DNA from: Streptococcus merionis DSM 19192
GTDB lineage: Bacteria > Bacillota > Bacilli > Lactobacillales > Streptococcaceae
DNA: 53,678 bases
Direction of reading: 5' to 3'
Assembly: GCF_000380085.1 (NCBI RefSeq)
Contig: NZ_KB904550.1
Coordinates: 150,563 to 204,240, forward strand
Numbering within the stretch: position 1 is the first letter of the stretch; every line of letters begins with the position of its first letter. A program made the position numbers and the translations under genes. A model generated the notes under the pieces. It saw only the letters and a list, made by a program, of their open reading frames with translations, did not search any database and was not told the DNA's origin. Below, one piece after another: positions 1 through 8,838 of the stretch.

Positions 1-208
1 GGACTCTAGGAAGACTTATCTTTTTTGCACAGAGTTTAGGGCGGGTTCAATTCAGTAAGATACGAGCCCGTTAAAAACTCAAAGCAAAAATAGGAAGTCT
101 GACGAAGAGTCTCCGGACTCTAGGAAGACTTATCTTTTTTGCACAGAGTTTAGGGCGAGTTCAATTCAGTAAGATACGAGGGCGTTAAAAACTCAAAGCA
201 AAAATAGG
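1..208. repeat. Tandem direct repeat, period 114 bp, two copies
   Basis: A block starting GGACTCTAGGAAGAC at position 1 recurs at 115 with only a few differences (GGGCGGG/GGGCGAG, GAGCCCG/GAGGGCG). The copies run about 1-94 and 115-208. No start codon with a ribosome site lies in it. A diverged relative of the same sequence (GACGA...TCT.GGACT...TTTAGG.CG..TTCAATT) is at about 34870-34935, so this is a dispersed intergenic family and not only a local duplication. Its function is unknown. Confidence 0.8.
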
Positions 209-279
209 CGGCCGAACAGGCGGTGGGACAAAAATCGGTAAATTCGAAGAAATTCGATTTTGTAGTCACAGCCCCGCAA

Positions 280-370
280 GGCTGGGAGTAAGACTTGTTG
301 CCCGTGCCAACTTAGTCTTACCCCTGCACAGGTCATTAGGTGCTTTAGCACCAATGAGCCACTGCTGATT
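280..370 (+). repeat. Dispersed structured intergenic element, copy 1
   Basis: This stretch aligns over about 90 bases with 36698-36795, and partly with the reverse strand at 36478-36533. It can fold as a closing stem (GGCT with AGCC) around a long hairpin (GTAAGACT with AGTCTTAC) and a short one (GGTGC-TTTA-GCACC). The second copy has different bases that still pair. It is probably a mobile structured repeat of streptococci, active as RNA or DNA. No coding capacity is seen. Confidence 0.6.
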
Positions 371-712
371 AGGTTTGTAAAAGCCGATTTATCGGCGTAT
401 TAGAAATCAATCAGCTACTGCGTCAACAGCTTTAATCTAAAAAAGATAAGATCGAGACACTTTTTCTTAAGCTCGTTGTGAGATCCCGGCGAGGATAGCT
501 AGATTAGTCACAAATGAAATGCTGTGAGTAACCAGCTAGCTACCGCTAAGATATAAAAGCCGTAAAGCGAGCACTGTAAAAATAGGAGGTTGACGAAGTG
601 TTCAAAGGAACACAAGGAACTCTATCCACTAAAGGGATGGATTCTCAGCTGTAGCCAACTAAAGTTGGAACAGCTGCCTATCTTTTTTACACCGCTCGTA
701 GTCCGAATTCAA
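371..712. other. Non-coding stretch downstream of cbiG, hairpin-rich
   Basis: There is no credible gene here. It holds several short inverted repeats, for example GTGTTC-AAAG-GAACAC near 598-613 and a longer hairpin at about 648-678 (CAGCTG and CCAAC pairing with GTTGG and CAGCTG across a TAAA loop). It lies 3' of the cbi genes, so it could hold their terminator, but I see no clean U-tract hairpin. The rest of the pathway (cbiH, cbiJ and others) is not visible in the window. Confidence 0.4.
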
Positions 713-1771
713 TTATTTATGATTTCTTATTTTCGCTAACGCATAGGTACAGCCATCTCTAGCGAAGCGTTCGGTGATGACCTGACCGCCACTTGCAACA
801 TCTGCACTAGCTAGGGCAACACTTCCTACTCCTACTGTCTTTTTGACAAAGGCCGATTGAGGGTATTTGTCCGCAACGGTTGCTAGTTCTTCTTTTGAGA
901 AGGTCTCAAAGGGACAATCCAATTCTTTTGCTAAAGCTAAAATTGCTTTTTCTTCTTTTTTGACATCAATACTGACAATCTTAGCGATTTCATTCGGGTG
1001 AATACTTTCCTGCTGGCAAAACAGTTCAAAGCCCTCTTTAAAGATTTCTGGTGCAATGTCTTTTCTGGCTCCGACGCCTAAGATATAGGGCTTGGGATAG
1101 ATGACAGCTAGATTTTCCCGCTGAATCAAGCACTCCTTAGTCGTCAAAAGAATCAAGGGGTCTTGCCCTGCTAAAGTCGCATCCAACTCTTCTTTGGTAA
1201 GAACCGTTAGCCCTCTTAGATCGGTCACCCAGTCTTTTTCTTGGTAGAAATAGACGGTTTTTTTCTGGCCTAAATAGCTATTAAACGGCTTAATCAAAGG
1301 ACGAAGTTCCGCCCGCCAGCCATTGACCGATTGGGCGAGAGTATCCAAAGCAGTCACCTCTTGCACATCTGTCGCTGTCGTAATCACTGGATTTGCTCCC
1401 ATCAATTGGGCAATCCGCTGGGTGAGGTCATTTGCGCCTCCTAAATGACCACTTAAAAGACTAATCACATTGGTCGCTTTTTCGTCCATGACAATCACTG
1501 CTGGATCAGCTGCCTTGTCAACAACCACTGGTGCAATAGCGCGAACAACAATTCCCGTTGCCATGATGCAAACTAAGACATCCACCGTTGTAAAGAGATG
1601 AGCAATCGCTTGGATTGGACTTCCCTCTAGCGCATGGGCTCTGTCATCTGCTAATTTGGGCATGGTATAGACCTGACTATTAGTTTGGAGCTTTTCTTGC
1701 AATGCAAGCGCTGTTGCTTTTCCCGTCTCTGTCAGAGCAACCAGAGCATAGTGCGACTGATTATTGGGCAT
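713..1771 (-). CDS. cbiG: CbiG, cobalt-precorrin-5A hydrolase
   Basis: CbiG opens the lactone ring of cobalt-precorrin-5A and releases acetaldehyde in the anaerobic, cobalt-early corrin pathway. The protein of about 352 residues has the usual layout: an N-terminal domain beginning [11 protein letters not shown], a central part with [12 protein letters not shown], and a C-terminal CbiG_C domain with [17 protein letters not shown] start it at the ATG at 1771, preceded by GGAAAG at seven bases. A TTG at 1804 would add 11 residues but has GAGGAG only one base before it. It overlaps the end of cbiF by 11 bases, which implies translational coupling. It is the last gene of the cbi operon in view. 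Confidence 0.9.
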   Translation of the reverse strand: MPNNQSHYALVALTETGKATALALQEKLQTNSQVYTMPKLADDRAHALEGSPIQAIAHLFTTVDVLVCIMATGIVVRAIAPVVVDKAADPAVIVMDEKATNVISLLSGHLGGANDLTQRIAQLMGANPVITTATDVQEVTALDTLAQSVNGWRAELRPLIKPFNSYLGQKKTVYFYQEKDWVTDLRGLTVLTKEELDATLAGQDPLILLTTKECLIQRENLAVIYPKPYILGVGARKDIAPEIFKEGFELFCQQESIHPNEIAKIVSIDVKKEEKAILALAKELDCPFETFSKEELATVADKYPQSAFVKKTVGVGSVALASADVASGGQVITERFARDGCTYALAKIRNHK

Positions 1772-2534
1772 GGCTGCTCTTTCCGTGTCGAAATTCGTGT
1801 TCAAACTCCTCGTGGTAGAGCTTAGAATAGTAGAACTCCTGCCCTAAGAAGTCACCCACTAAGATTAGGGCTGTTTTGGTAATTCCTGCTTCAGTGACTT
1901 TCTCAGCAATCGTTTCCAAAGTTCCAAAGACCTTCTTTTCCTCTGGCCAAGTCGCCTTATAGATGACAGCCACAGGTGTCGTTGAAGGATAGCCTCCCTC
2001 AACCAACTCCTCAACGACTTTTTCAATTCCCTGGATCGAGAGAAAAATCGCCATAGAAGTCCGATGTTGAGCATAACTTCTAAGAGATTCTCGATCTGGT
2101 ACTGGAGTGCGCCCAGCCATCCGAGTGATAATGACGCTTTGAGAAACCTCTGGTACCGTATACTCTGTCCCAATACTAGAAGCTGCCCCTAAGAAGGAAC
2201 TTACACCTGGGGTACAGTCAAAGACAATGCCTCTTTTTTTCATCTCCTCTGTCTGTTCACGAATAGAACCGTAAATCGAAAAATCCCCCGTTTGCAGGCG
2301 AACAACATCTTTGCCTGCTTTGACACTAGCTTCCATAACGTCAATAATTTCCATCAAGTGCATGCTAGCACTGTCATAGATCTCTGCACCTTCCTTGCAA
2401 TAGTCTAACAAAGCAGGATTGACCAATGATCCCGCATAAATGACTACATCAGCCTGTGACAACTGCTTATACCCTTTTAATGTGATTAAGTCCACATCAC
2501 CTGGACCTGCTCCTACAAAATGTACTTTAGACAT
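1761..2534 (-). CDS. cbiF: CbiF, cobalt-precorrin-4 C11-methyltransferase
   Basis: This SAM-dependent tetrapyrrole methylase adds a methyl group at C11 of cobalt-precorrin-4. Its 257 residues are normal for the family. The N-terminal loop [18 protein letters not shown] is the methylase glycine-rich motif, followed by [10 protein letters not shown] and the substrate/SAM segment [17 protein letters not shown] sits five bases before the ATG. It follows cbiT by two bases and overlaps cbiG. CobM of the aerobic route is homologous, but the CbiG, CbiT and CbiE neighbours point to the anaerobic path. Confidence 0.95.
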   Translation of the reverse strand: MSKVHFVGAGPGDVDLITLKGYKQLSQADVVIYAGSLVNPALLDYCKEGAEIYDSASMHLMEIIDVMEASVKAGKDVVRLQTGDFSIYGSIREQTEEMKKRGIVFDCTPGVSSFLGAASSIGTEYTVPEVSQSVIITRMAGRTPVPDRESLRSYAQHRTSMAIFLSIQGIEKVVEELVEGGYPSTTPVAVIYKATWPEEKKVFGTLETIAEKVTEAGITKTALILVGDFLGQEFYYSKLYHEEFEHEFRHGKSSHAQ

Positions 2535-2536
2535 CT

Positions 2537-3103
2537 CTACTCCTTATTTTCTGATTTTTGACACGACACAATGATCGTTGGATTTTGAGGTTTAAAATAA
2601 TGTCCCTTGCCTAGTCCTGTAAAACGGCTAGCCTGAATCGAGACGACCTCGACATCTTCCCAGTTCATCTCCTCAGCAATTTGAGCTGCTTCTAAGGCAT
2701 TTTCCATGAGAATGAAATTAAGTACCAATCGCCCTCCGTCTTCTAGCAATTGGTGGCACCAGTCAAAGATCTCCTGCATATTGCCACCTGTTCCACCAAC
2801 AAATATCGCATCAAAGGTTCCTTCAAGCTCAATAGGCGCTAGGCCTTCATGAAAGGTCACATTGTGACATTGAAAATGCTCTATATTTTGACGGGTCAGC
2901 GCGACAGCATCTGGATTGCGCTCCACTGCCACAACCTCTAAGTTCGGGTAGGTATGGGCCGCCTGAATGGTAACGCTCCCTGTACCTGAGCCAACATCAA
3001 GCATGCGTTTGGCTCGGTGCAACTGCAATTTATCCAAGCTAATCGCTCGAATTTCTTCTTTTGTCATCGGAACCTTGGTCCGAATAAATTCACTATCTCT
3101 CAT
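2537..3103 (-). CDS. cbiT: CbiT, cobalt-precorrin-6B C15-methyltransferase (decarboxylating)
   Basis: CbiT methylates C15 and removes the acetate carboxyl on C12; CbiE does the C5 methylation. In the aerobic pathway the two are fused as CobL, while here they are adjacent overlapping genes. The 188-residue protein has a Rossmann methyltransferase core with motif [17 protein letters not shown] and the downstream acidic motif [11 protein letters not shown]. The glycine-rich [11 protein letters not shown] is typical of CbiT. The start region overlaps the cbiE stop by 11 bases. Confidence 0.94.
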   Translation of the reverse strand: MRDSEFIRTKVPMTKEEIRAISLDKLQLHRAKRMLDVGSGTGSVTIQAAHTYPNLEVVAVERNPDAVALTRQNIEHFQCHNVTFHEGLAPIELEGTFDAIFVGGTGGNMQEIFDWCHQLLEDGGRLVLNFILMENALEAAQIAEEMNWEDVEVVSIQASRFTGLGKGHYFKPQNPTIIVSCQKSENKE

Positions 3104-3701
3104 CCATTACCACCACCACATTCATTTTATACTTTCTATTCTGGACTTCGCTTGCTGGCAAAATCGTAATCTTCTCATCATCATAACTTAATTGTTCACC
3201 TATGATGATGGTCTTTTTCAGTCCTCGTTTGACAGCTTCTTGTGCAATTTGATACGGCCCTACGTTATCATCCGTTACCATGAAGACCTTTGACAAGCTC
3301 ATAATCAGATCAAAGTCGGGTGTCTTAGCATGGCTGCTGGTCAGGTAAGCATCATTCATTGGGATAAATGCCTGACTAGCTAGGTACTGCATCGCACTGA
3401 TCCCTGAAAAAATACGTGTCCGCCCTTTGAATTTTTCTGACATCCATTTCCCCAATCCATAGATAAGAGGATCACCCGATACTAAATACACAATATGGCT
3501 TTCTTCCGGATAGCTAGCAATCAAGCTTTCTAACGCCGCTAATTTCTTAGGAGGAACAACTCCTTTATGGGCATATTGGGCAGGTAGAATCTCTAAATGA
3601 CGTTCGCTCCCTAAGATGTAATCAGCTTGCTCATAGAGTGCTTCACTCCCTAACAGCCCATAGGATACATCACCCGGTCCAATTCCTACAACGTCTATCA
3701 T
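3093..3701 (-). CDS. cbiE: CbiE, cobalt-precorrin-7 C5-methyltransferase
   Basis: This is a tetrapyrrole methylase of about 202 residues with the N-terminal MIDVVGIGPGDVSYGLLG, the family's HLEIL segment and VYLVSGDPLIYGLG. I choose the ATG at 3701: AGGAGG lies seven bases upstream, and the codon overlaps the cbiD stop as ATGA. The ATG at 3707 is only one or two bases from the AGGAGG. It overlaps cbiT at its 3' end, consistent with a CbiE/CbiT pair doing the work of CobL. Confidence 0.93.
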   Translation of the reverse strand: MIDVVGIGPGDVSYGLLGSEALYEQADYILGSERHLEILPAQYAHKGVVPPKKLAALESLIASYPEESHIVYLVSGDPLIYGLGKWMSEKFKGRTRIFSGISAMQYLASQAFIPMNDAYLTSSHAKTPDFDLIMSLSKVFMVTDDNVGPYQIAQEAVKRGLKKTIIIGEQLSYDDEKITILPASEVQNRKYKMNVVVVMDER

Positions 3702-4822
3702 CTCCATTCCTCCTTAATCATGTCTAACGGTTTTGTAGACGCTAGATAGCCTTCTTTTGACGCAAATAACACAACATCTATATGAACCTCTGGCTTTCTA
3801 TACTTGAGCAAGCGTTCGCTGCGGAACTTAATCTTATCCGCCAAAATTTGATAGACGCCTTCATAGCCGTACTCTTTAATCGCTTCACCAGCAGCTTCGG
3901 TCGTTGTACAACCATCTACTTTTTCTAATAAGTCAAGGGGTGCTCCCATCAATGCCAGATTGGCAATCAAGGTTTCCATACGTGCATCAGCATCCTTACT
4001 ATGAGTTGAGAAAATGCCTGATGCCACCTTGACTAATTTTCCCATATGACCGACAATTAAAACCTTGGTAAAGCCAATCCGCTGCACTTCTTTTAGAACA
4101 TGACCTACGAAATTACTCATATTGACAATGCGTGATTTGTCAATTCCTAGCACAGTTGTTGTGAAATCCTCCCCATAATTCCCCGGAGCTAGGACTACTG
4201 AGCGATAACCTTGGTTGTATAACATGGTCAATTCAACAGTAATCGCTGCTTTCCAGCTGTCTTCTGACATTGGATTCACAATCCCTGTTGTTCCTAAAAT
4301 TGAAATACCACCTACAATTCCCAAGCGGGGATTATAGGTTAACTTGGCTCGCTCTTCACCTCCTGGCACCCAGATCAAGACATGAGCACCACAATTGTCG
4401 CCAATAATTTCTCTGACGGATTTTTCAATCATGCGTCTAGGAGTTGGGTTAATCGCAGCCATGCCAACAGGATTGGCAAGACCTTCTTCTGTCACCCGAC
4501 CAACTCCAATACCACCGTCAATCTCAATGTCTGTCTGGTCAGGTAATAGAGTGACTGTAGAGTAAATCAAAAGCCCGTGTGTGGCGTCTGCGTCATCTCC
4601 ACCATCTTTTTCGACAGCTGCTGTTGCTTTTTCGAGCTCATAAGAGGGATTTTGAATGTCCATCGTCACTTCGACACCAGACGCTGTCTGAACGGTTATT
4701 TTTTCTTCAATCTCCTGATTTAAAATCATGTAAAGCGCAGCCACTGTCGCTGCGGTGGCACAAGTCCCTGTTGTATAGCCCCGCTTTAACTTTTTTCCAT
4801 CAACATAGACGTATTCATCCAT
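3698..4822 (-). CDS. cbiD: CbiD, cobalt-precorrin-5B C1-methyltransferase
   Basis: CbiD methylates C1 of cobalt-precorrin-5B. It is specific to the anaerobic pathway, which fixes the pathway type here. The 374-residue protein shows the conserved start LKRGYTTGTCATAA, the segment DGGDDADATHG, and VLIVGHMGKLVKVASGIFSTHS. Length is normal. AAGGG precedes the ATG, and the gene lies 28 bases after the cbiC paralog that has Phe at the catalytic site. Confidence 0.95.
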   Translation of the reverse strand: MDEYVYVDGKKLKRGYTTGTCATAATVAALYMILNQEIEEKITVQTASGVEVTMDIQNPSYELEKATAAVEKDGGDDADATHGLLIYSTVTLLPDQTDIEIDGGIGVGRVTEEGLANPVGMAAINPTPRRMIEKSVREIIGDNCGAHVLIWVPGGEERAKLTYNPRLGIVGGISILGTTGIVNPMSEDSWKAAITVELTMLYNQGYRSVVLAPGNYGEDFTTTVLGIDKSRIVNMSNFVGHVLKEVQRIGFTKVLIVGHMGKLVKVASGIFSTHSKDADARMETLIANLALMGAPLDLLEKVDGCTTTEAAGEAIKEYGYEGVYQILADKIKFRSERLLKYRKPEVHIDVVLFASKEGYLASTKPLDMIKEEWR

Positions 4823-4850
4823 TCTTTAACCCTTTCCTAGACATACCTAT

Positions 4851-5531
4851 CTATGATTTTCCAAATGCCGTGCAACGGCGATAATCTTCGGTTTCATCGC
4901 CCAATTGATACAAAATCGCATTGATAATTGCGGCTGCAATGGTGCTTCCACCCTTGCGACCTAGCGCTGCAATAGAAGGAATAGAACTTTCGTGCAACTG
5001 CAATTTTGACTCAGCAGCTCCCACAAAACCAACGGGAACACCAACTACTGCATCAGGATCGAGGCGCCCTTCTTCTACCATATCTAACACTTTAAAGATA
5101 GAAGTCGGCGCATTTCCAAAGACAAATAGCTTAGGGCCCTCTACCTTTGCAGCATATTCAACTGCTGCCATGGAACGCGTGATCCCTTTTTCTTTCGCCT
5201 CTTTGAAAATCTCTGGCTCATTGACTAGGCAACGATAGGCCACTCCTCTTTGTTCGAGCAAGGTTTTATTAAACCCTCCTAACACCATTGTTGTATCTGT
5301 AAAAATCGTGCCTTTATTTGTCAAAACATAGATAATTTTTTGAATCACATCGTGAGAAAATTTGATCTGATAGAGGTAATCAAAATCGGCACTGGCAAAA
5401 ACAACTCTCTTTAACACCGCTTCTTCAAATGGATCAGAAAAGGTGATAGACGGATGCTCTTGGTCAATGATTTCTTGGATTTTTTGAAAACTTGCGGCTT
5501 CAATCTTGTGTGCTTCTTTCAGGTAGGACAT
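4851..5531 (-). CDS. CbiC-like protein, catalytic His replaced by Phe
   Basis: This 226-residue protein is a clear relative of precorrin-8X methylmutase (CbiC/CobH), with GVPVGFVGAAESK and LGRKGGSTIAAAIINAI. It aligns without gaps over the N-terminal half with the product of the next gene upstream (5531-6229). Where that protein and the family have His (IHTSGDF, His45; His43 in CobH, reported as catalytic), this one has Phe45 (VVFASADF). It may therefore be a non-catalytic binder or carrier of the cobyrinate product, or a decayed copy kept by selection. The ATG at 5531 overlaps the preceding TGA by one base and has GGGAG seven bases upstream. Confidence 0.85.
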   Translation of the reverse strand: MSYLKEAHKIEAASFQKIQEIIDQEHPSITFSDPFEEAVLKRVVFASADFDYLYQIKFSHDVIQKIIYVLTNKGTIFTDTTMVLGGFNKTLLEQRGVAYRCLVNEPEIFKEAKEKGITRSMAAVEYAAKVEGPKLFVFGNAPTSIFKVLDMVEEGRLDPDAVVGVPVGFVGAAESKLQLHESSIPSIAALGRKGGSTIAAAIINAILYQLGDETEDYRRCTAFGKS

Positions 5532-6229
5532 CAATTTTCTCCCTCTTTTTTAGTGGTCGGAGTTGAATAACGAACATAATCATCGGTTATCACTTCTCGC
5601 ATTTGATAAATAATGGCATTGATAATAGCCACGACAATAGTGCTGCCCCCTTTGCGACCAACCGTTGCAATCGCAGGCACAGATGACTCTAGTAGAGCAT
5701 TTTTCGATTCTTCAACATTGATAAAGCCAACAGGAACACCAATTACCGCATCAGCCTGCACCAAACCTTGTTCCACTAATTCTAGCAAGTGAAAGAGTGC
5801 CGTAGGAGCTCCACCAAAAGCAAAAATCTTTGGTCCTTCAATTTTTGCTGCATATTCAACCGCTGCCATGGCACGCGTGATTTGCTTTTCACGAGCTAAG
5901 TTGACCACTTCTTCGTTATTGATCAAACACTGGTACTTAACTCCCATTTGGTCTAAAACCCGCTTATTGATGCCATTTAGTGAAATTGAAGAATCCACAA
6001 AAATCGTTCCCTTATTTTGCAGCACTTCAATGATTTTGTCATTGACATGATGGGTAAAACGCAGATTATATAAGTAATCAAAATCACCTGACGTATGAAT
6101 CGCACGTTTGATAATAGACTCTTCCATCTCGGTTTGAAAAGTATAGCCTGCATGCTCCTCATCGATAACAGATTGGATGATCTTAAAACTTTTTTCCTCA
6201 ATAGAAGAAGGATTTTGGATATATGACAT
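5531..6229 (-). CDS. cbiC: CbiC, cobalt-precorrin-8 methylmutase
   Basis: CbiC moves the methyl group from C11 to C12 to give cobyrinate. The 232-residue protein keeps the catalytic His in AIHTSGDFDYLY (His45) and has GVPVGFINVEESK and VGRKGGSTIVVAIINAI. I start at the ATG at 6229, with AGGAG eight bases upstream; a TTG codon just before it is not needed. It is the first of two tandem CbiC-type genes, and this is the one expected to be active. It follows cbiB by about 11 bases. Confidence 0.93.
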   Translation of the reverse strand: MSYIQNPSSIEEKSFKIIQSVIDEEHAGYTFQTEMEESIIKRAIHTSGDFDYLYNLRFTHHVNDKIIEVLQNKGTIFVDSSISLNGINKRVLDQMGVKYQCLINNEEVVNLAREKQITRAMAAVEYAAKIEGPKIFAFGGAPTALFHLLELVEQGLVQADAVIGVPVGFINVEESKNALLESSVPAIATVGRKGGSTIVVAIINAIIYQMREVITDDYVRYSTPTTKKEGEN

Positions 6230-6240
6230 CAATAAAACTC

Positions 6241-7188
6241 CTATAAGATTGATAAAATGAGCGACACAATGACACCAGCTATCAAAGCGATCATTGTACT
6301 CATATAAAGAAGAGAAACAGTCGTAACAATATCTTCAGCAACAACTTCTCGTGTGGCATCACCAATGGTCGGCTTCTCAATCAGCTCTCCATGATAGATG
6401 TGAGCACCGCCCAACTGAATGCCAAGTGCTCCTGCTACCACAGCTTCAGAAAAAGCACTGTTTGGGCTGGCATGCTGATAACGATCCCTGACACCAATCC
6501 GATACGCGTCTTTCGCATTTAGTTGCAAAACATGACTCGCCAGCATTAGGCAAACCCATGTGACCCGCGCAGGCACTAAATTTGCCAAATCATCGATTTT
6601 CGCAGAAATGTAACCGATTTGACGGTATTTTTCTGTCTTATAGCCAACCATAGAATCCAAGGTATTGATGGCTTTATAGGCGATGGCTAAGACCGGACCA
6701 CCAAGTAACAGACAAAGAAGCGGACCAATCACACCGTCACTTGTATTTTCAGCGACTGTTTCAATGGTCGCTTTTGTAATTTCAGAATGTGTCAACTCTG
6801 CGGTATCTCGACCAACAATCATACTCACTTGGTAGCGTGCTTCTTCGATGGTTCCTGTTTTTAGCGTTCGATAAACCTTCAAAGCCTCAACAGCTAAACT
6901 TCTGGTCGCTAGGCTAGCATAGGCTAAGTAAATCGATATCACCCAATAGACAATAGGATGCACACGCAGAGCAAGCCACAAAACAAGCCATACACCAGTA
7001 ACCGCAAGTCCGACCGTTGTTCCCCACAACAGAAAACCAAAGACATACGGAGGAATCCGGCGTTTCTGATAAAGAGAGAGGCAAAACTGGATATAACTTC
7101 CAATCCATTTGACAGGATGAGGCCATGAGTAGGGATCACCGATTAGCCAATCACATAAGAGGGCTATTAGAATACTGATAATTGCCAT
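6241..7188 (-). CDS. cbiB: CbiB, adenosylcobinamide-phosphate synthase (membrane)
   Basis: CbiB attaches (R)-1-amino-2-propanol phosphate, made by CobD from threonine phosphate, to adenosylcobyric acid. The 315-residue integral membrane protein opens with the family pattern LLCDWLIGDPYSWPHPVKWIG, has several hydrophobic segments (about residues 50-80, 150-175, 290-315) and the signature VAENTSDGVIGPLL. Overlap and spacing with cbiA and cbiC show one operon. The donor-side genes cobD and pduX lie in the 24.5-30 kb operon. In Pseudomonas nomenclature this gene is cobD, which should not be confused with the decarboxylase at 27067. Confidence 0.93.
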   Translation of the reverse strand: MAIISILIALLCDWLIGDPYSWPHPVKWIGSYIQFCLSLYQKRRIPPYVFGFLLWGTTVGLAVTGVWLVLWLALRVHPIVYWVISIYLAYASLATRSLAVEALKVYRTLKTGTIEEARYQVSMIVGRDTAELTHSEITKATIETVAENTSDGVIGPLLCLLLGGPVLAIAYKAINTLDSMVGYKTEKYRQIGYISAKIDDLANLVPARVTWVCLMLASHVLQLNAKDAYRIGVRDRYQHASPNSAFSEAVVAGALGIQLGGAHIYHGELIEKPTIGDATREVVAEDIVTTVSLLYMSTMIALIAGVIVSLILSIL

Positions 7189-7189
7189 A

Positions 7190-8548
7190 TTAGCGCGCCT
7201 CTTGAATGTAGTTCAGCCAATGATGAAGCAAGGATTCTCCTTGGTAAAAATGAACATGCAAGTAACTAGCAAAGGTATTTTTCTTTTGATAACCCCCTGT
7301 CCAGCTAGCCACTACAGCACCATCTCGCGTTTTCTCTAAGGCTAAAACAGGTTCTTCTTGGGTTTCAAAGGTAGAATGATGAAACTCATGTCCTCGAACC
7401 TGTGTTCCTTTAGGACCAAATAAACTGTCTACTTGTGTTGTGGCTTGACAGTAGCCAAATCGTTTGAGACGTGGTGTCATGATACTTTTTCCTTTGAAAA
7501 TCCCAACCATATCATAGCTCACCTGATCAACTTCTAGACTGCTTCCCAGATACATCAAGCCACCACATTCTGCATAGATGGGATACCCTTTTTCATGCGC
7601 TTCTAAAACCGATTGTCGAAATGAAACATTTGCCATTAACTCTTTGGCATATATTTCTGGAAAACCTCCTCCAAAATAATAAGCATCTGCTTGTGGTAAT
7701 TGCGGATCCTTTAACGGACTAAAGGGAACTAAGGTCACTCCTAAATCTCTTAATAAGTCGAAATTATCCTCGTAATAAAAATGGAAAGCATCGTCCATCG
7801 CATAGGCTAAGGTTAGTGGAGCATAGTTTTTAGTAGCAAAGGGATTTTGCATGCGAACAGTTGCCTTTTCCACGTGCTCCAAAAGACGGGACAATTCAAT
7901 GTGCTCTTCAACTAATTTTCCTAAAATATCAAACTTTTGATCTAAATCTTCCATCTCTACATCTGGTATAAGCCCAAGATGACGCGAAGGAAGATCCACA
8001 TCCATATTTTTCGGCAAATAACCCAAAACTTCCACATCTGTATAGCGCTCAATCGCTCCCTTAATCAATTCATAATGATTCTGAGACGCAACGCGATTCA
8101 CGATAACACCTGCAATGGTAAGCTCTGGATCAAAAGTAGAAAAGCCATGCACCATTGCTGCGGCAGAGGTTGATGTAGCTTTCCCATCAATCACTAAGAT
8201 AACAGGGATTCCTAGCTTTTTAGCAATATCTGATGAGGAAGCACAATCCTTATCTGTACCTAAACCGTCAAATAACCCCATGACGCCTTCGACAACGGCA
8301 ACATCCGCATCTTGATGCCATTTATAATAAGACCAAGCCAAAGCAAGTGTATCAGGAATCATAAAGCTATCCAAGTTCCGTGATGCTCGTTTGGTAATTC
8401 GGCTATGATAGGCTGTATCAATGTAATCAGGGCCAACTTTATAGGGCTGAACTTGGTAGCCCCTATTTGCCAAGGCTTTTAGTATTCCCAGAGTGACAGT
8501 TGTTTTTCCAACACCACTTGAAACTCCGGCTAGCATAAATTCTTTCAT
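7190..8548 (-). CDS. cbiA: CbiA, cobyrinate a,c-diamide synthase
   Basis: This glutamine- and ATP-dependent enzyme amidates the a and c carboxylates of cobyrinate. The 452-residue protein has the N-terminal P-loop GVSSGVGKTTVTLG, a DTAYHS segment, and a C-terminal class I amidotransferase-like domain with the Cys of IYAECGGLMYLG and later HEFHHSTF. I start at the ATG at 8548 because AAGGA lies eight bases upstream. A longer frame to 8629 would run through the leader terminator and be translated from AT-rich hairpin sequence. It is the first gene of the cbi operon. Confidence 0.93.
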   Translation of the reverse strand: MKEFMLAGVSSGVGKTTVTLGILKALANRGYQVQPYKVGPDYIDTAYHSRITKRASRNLDSFMIPDTLALAWSYYKWHQDADVAVVEGVMGLFDGLGTDKDCASSSDIAKKLGIPVILVIDGKATSTSAAAMVHGFSTFDPELTIAGVIVNRVASQNHYELIKGAIERYTDVEVLGYLPKNMDVDLPSRHLGLIPDVEMEDLDQKFDILGKLVEEHIELSRLLEHVEKATVRMQNPFATKNYAPLTLAYAMDDAFHFYYEDNFDLLRDLGVTLVPFSPLKDPQLPQADAYYFGGGFPEIYAKELMANVSFRQSVLEAHEKGYPIYAECGGLMYLGSSLEVDQVSYDMVGIFKGKSIMTPRLKRFGYCQATTQVDSLFGPKGTQVRGHEFHHSTFETQEEPVLALEKTRDGAVVASWTGGYQKKNTFASYLHVHFYQGESLLHHWLNYIQEAR

Positions 8549-8562
8549 TAACTTCGTCCTTA

Positions 8563-8615
8563 CAAAAAAATAAAACAATGCTACAAAAAATAGTATTATT
8601 TTTTGTAGCATCGTT
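8563..8615 (-). terminator. Leader terminator upstream of cbiA
   Basis: On the minus strand, AACGATGCTACAAAAAATA pairs almost perfectly with TATTTTTTGTAGCATTGTT across a short loop and is followed by TTTATTTTTTT, all between the cbiA promoter and its start codon. That is an intrinsic terminator in a leader, so the cbi operon must be attenuated. Its 5' arm overlaps the second hairpin of the ANTAR pair at 8607-8648, so the two folds exclude each other. Confidence 0.8.
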
Positions 8616-8648
8616 GCTCTCTTTTTCATTAAAACACATCGTTGTGCC
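8607..8648 (-). promoter_or_regulatory. Candidate EutV (ANTAR) dual hairpin before cbiA
   Basis: Two minus-strand hairpins carry the same six-base loop AACGAT. P1 is GGCAC-loop-GTGTT (8633-8648, with G-U pairs at its base) and P2 is AGC-loop-GCT (8607-8618). ANTAR target RNAs are paired hairpins with hexaloops having A at position 1 and G at position 4; both loops fit. P2 shares bases with the 5' arm of the terminator at 8563-8615, the arrangement known for EutV antitermination. P2 has only three strong pairs. Confidence 0.65.
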
Positions 8649-8680
8649 AGAAATTGCTTTCTTAATCTTGTACGAGTATT

Positions 8681-8709
8681 AGTTTACTATGAAATGAAAA
8701 AAATGTCAA
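8681..8709 (-). promoter_or_regulatory. Promoter of the cbi operon
   Basis: TTGACA (8704-8709) and TAAACT (8681-8686) are spaced by 17 bases on the minus strand. This is a good sigma-A promoter about 130 bases before the cbiA start codon, placing the ANTAR hairpins and terminator in the transcript leader. Confidence 0.75.
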
Positions 8710-8714
8710 GTATT

Positions 8715-8732
8715 TTGAAAGCGTTTTTCAAA
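8715..8732 (-). promoter_or_regulatory. cre-like site upstream of the cbi promoter
   Basis: TTGAAAAACGCTTTCAA is a near-palindrome just upstream of the -35 box. It differs from the CcpA consensus TGWAARCGYTWNCA by one extra base. It may place cobalamin synthesis under catabolite repression; the site is imperfect. Confidence 0.4.
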
Positions 8733-8838
8733 TCAGTGTTGCATAGATATTTACTAAAAATAGTAGTAAGACAGAAGCCGTGATTTCGTTGAAATCGACT
8801 TCGTCCCAAAAAACCACTATATCAAACTGATCAATCTA

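Noticed and set aside
7190..8629. Longer cbiA start 27 residues upstream
   Set aside because: It would include the leader terminator hairpin as coding sequence; the inner ATG at 8548 has a proper ribosome site and matches the family start.
8750..8800. Inverted repeat GAAGCCGTGATTTC/GAAATCGACTTC as the eut terminator
   Set aside because: No U-run follows directly, and a better terminator lies at 8839-8876; this looks like a dispersed streptococcal repeat.
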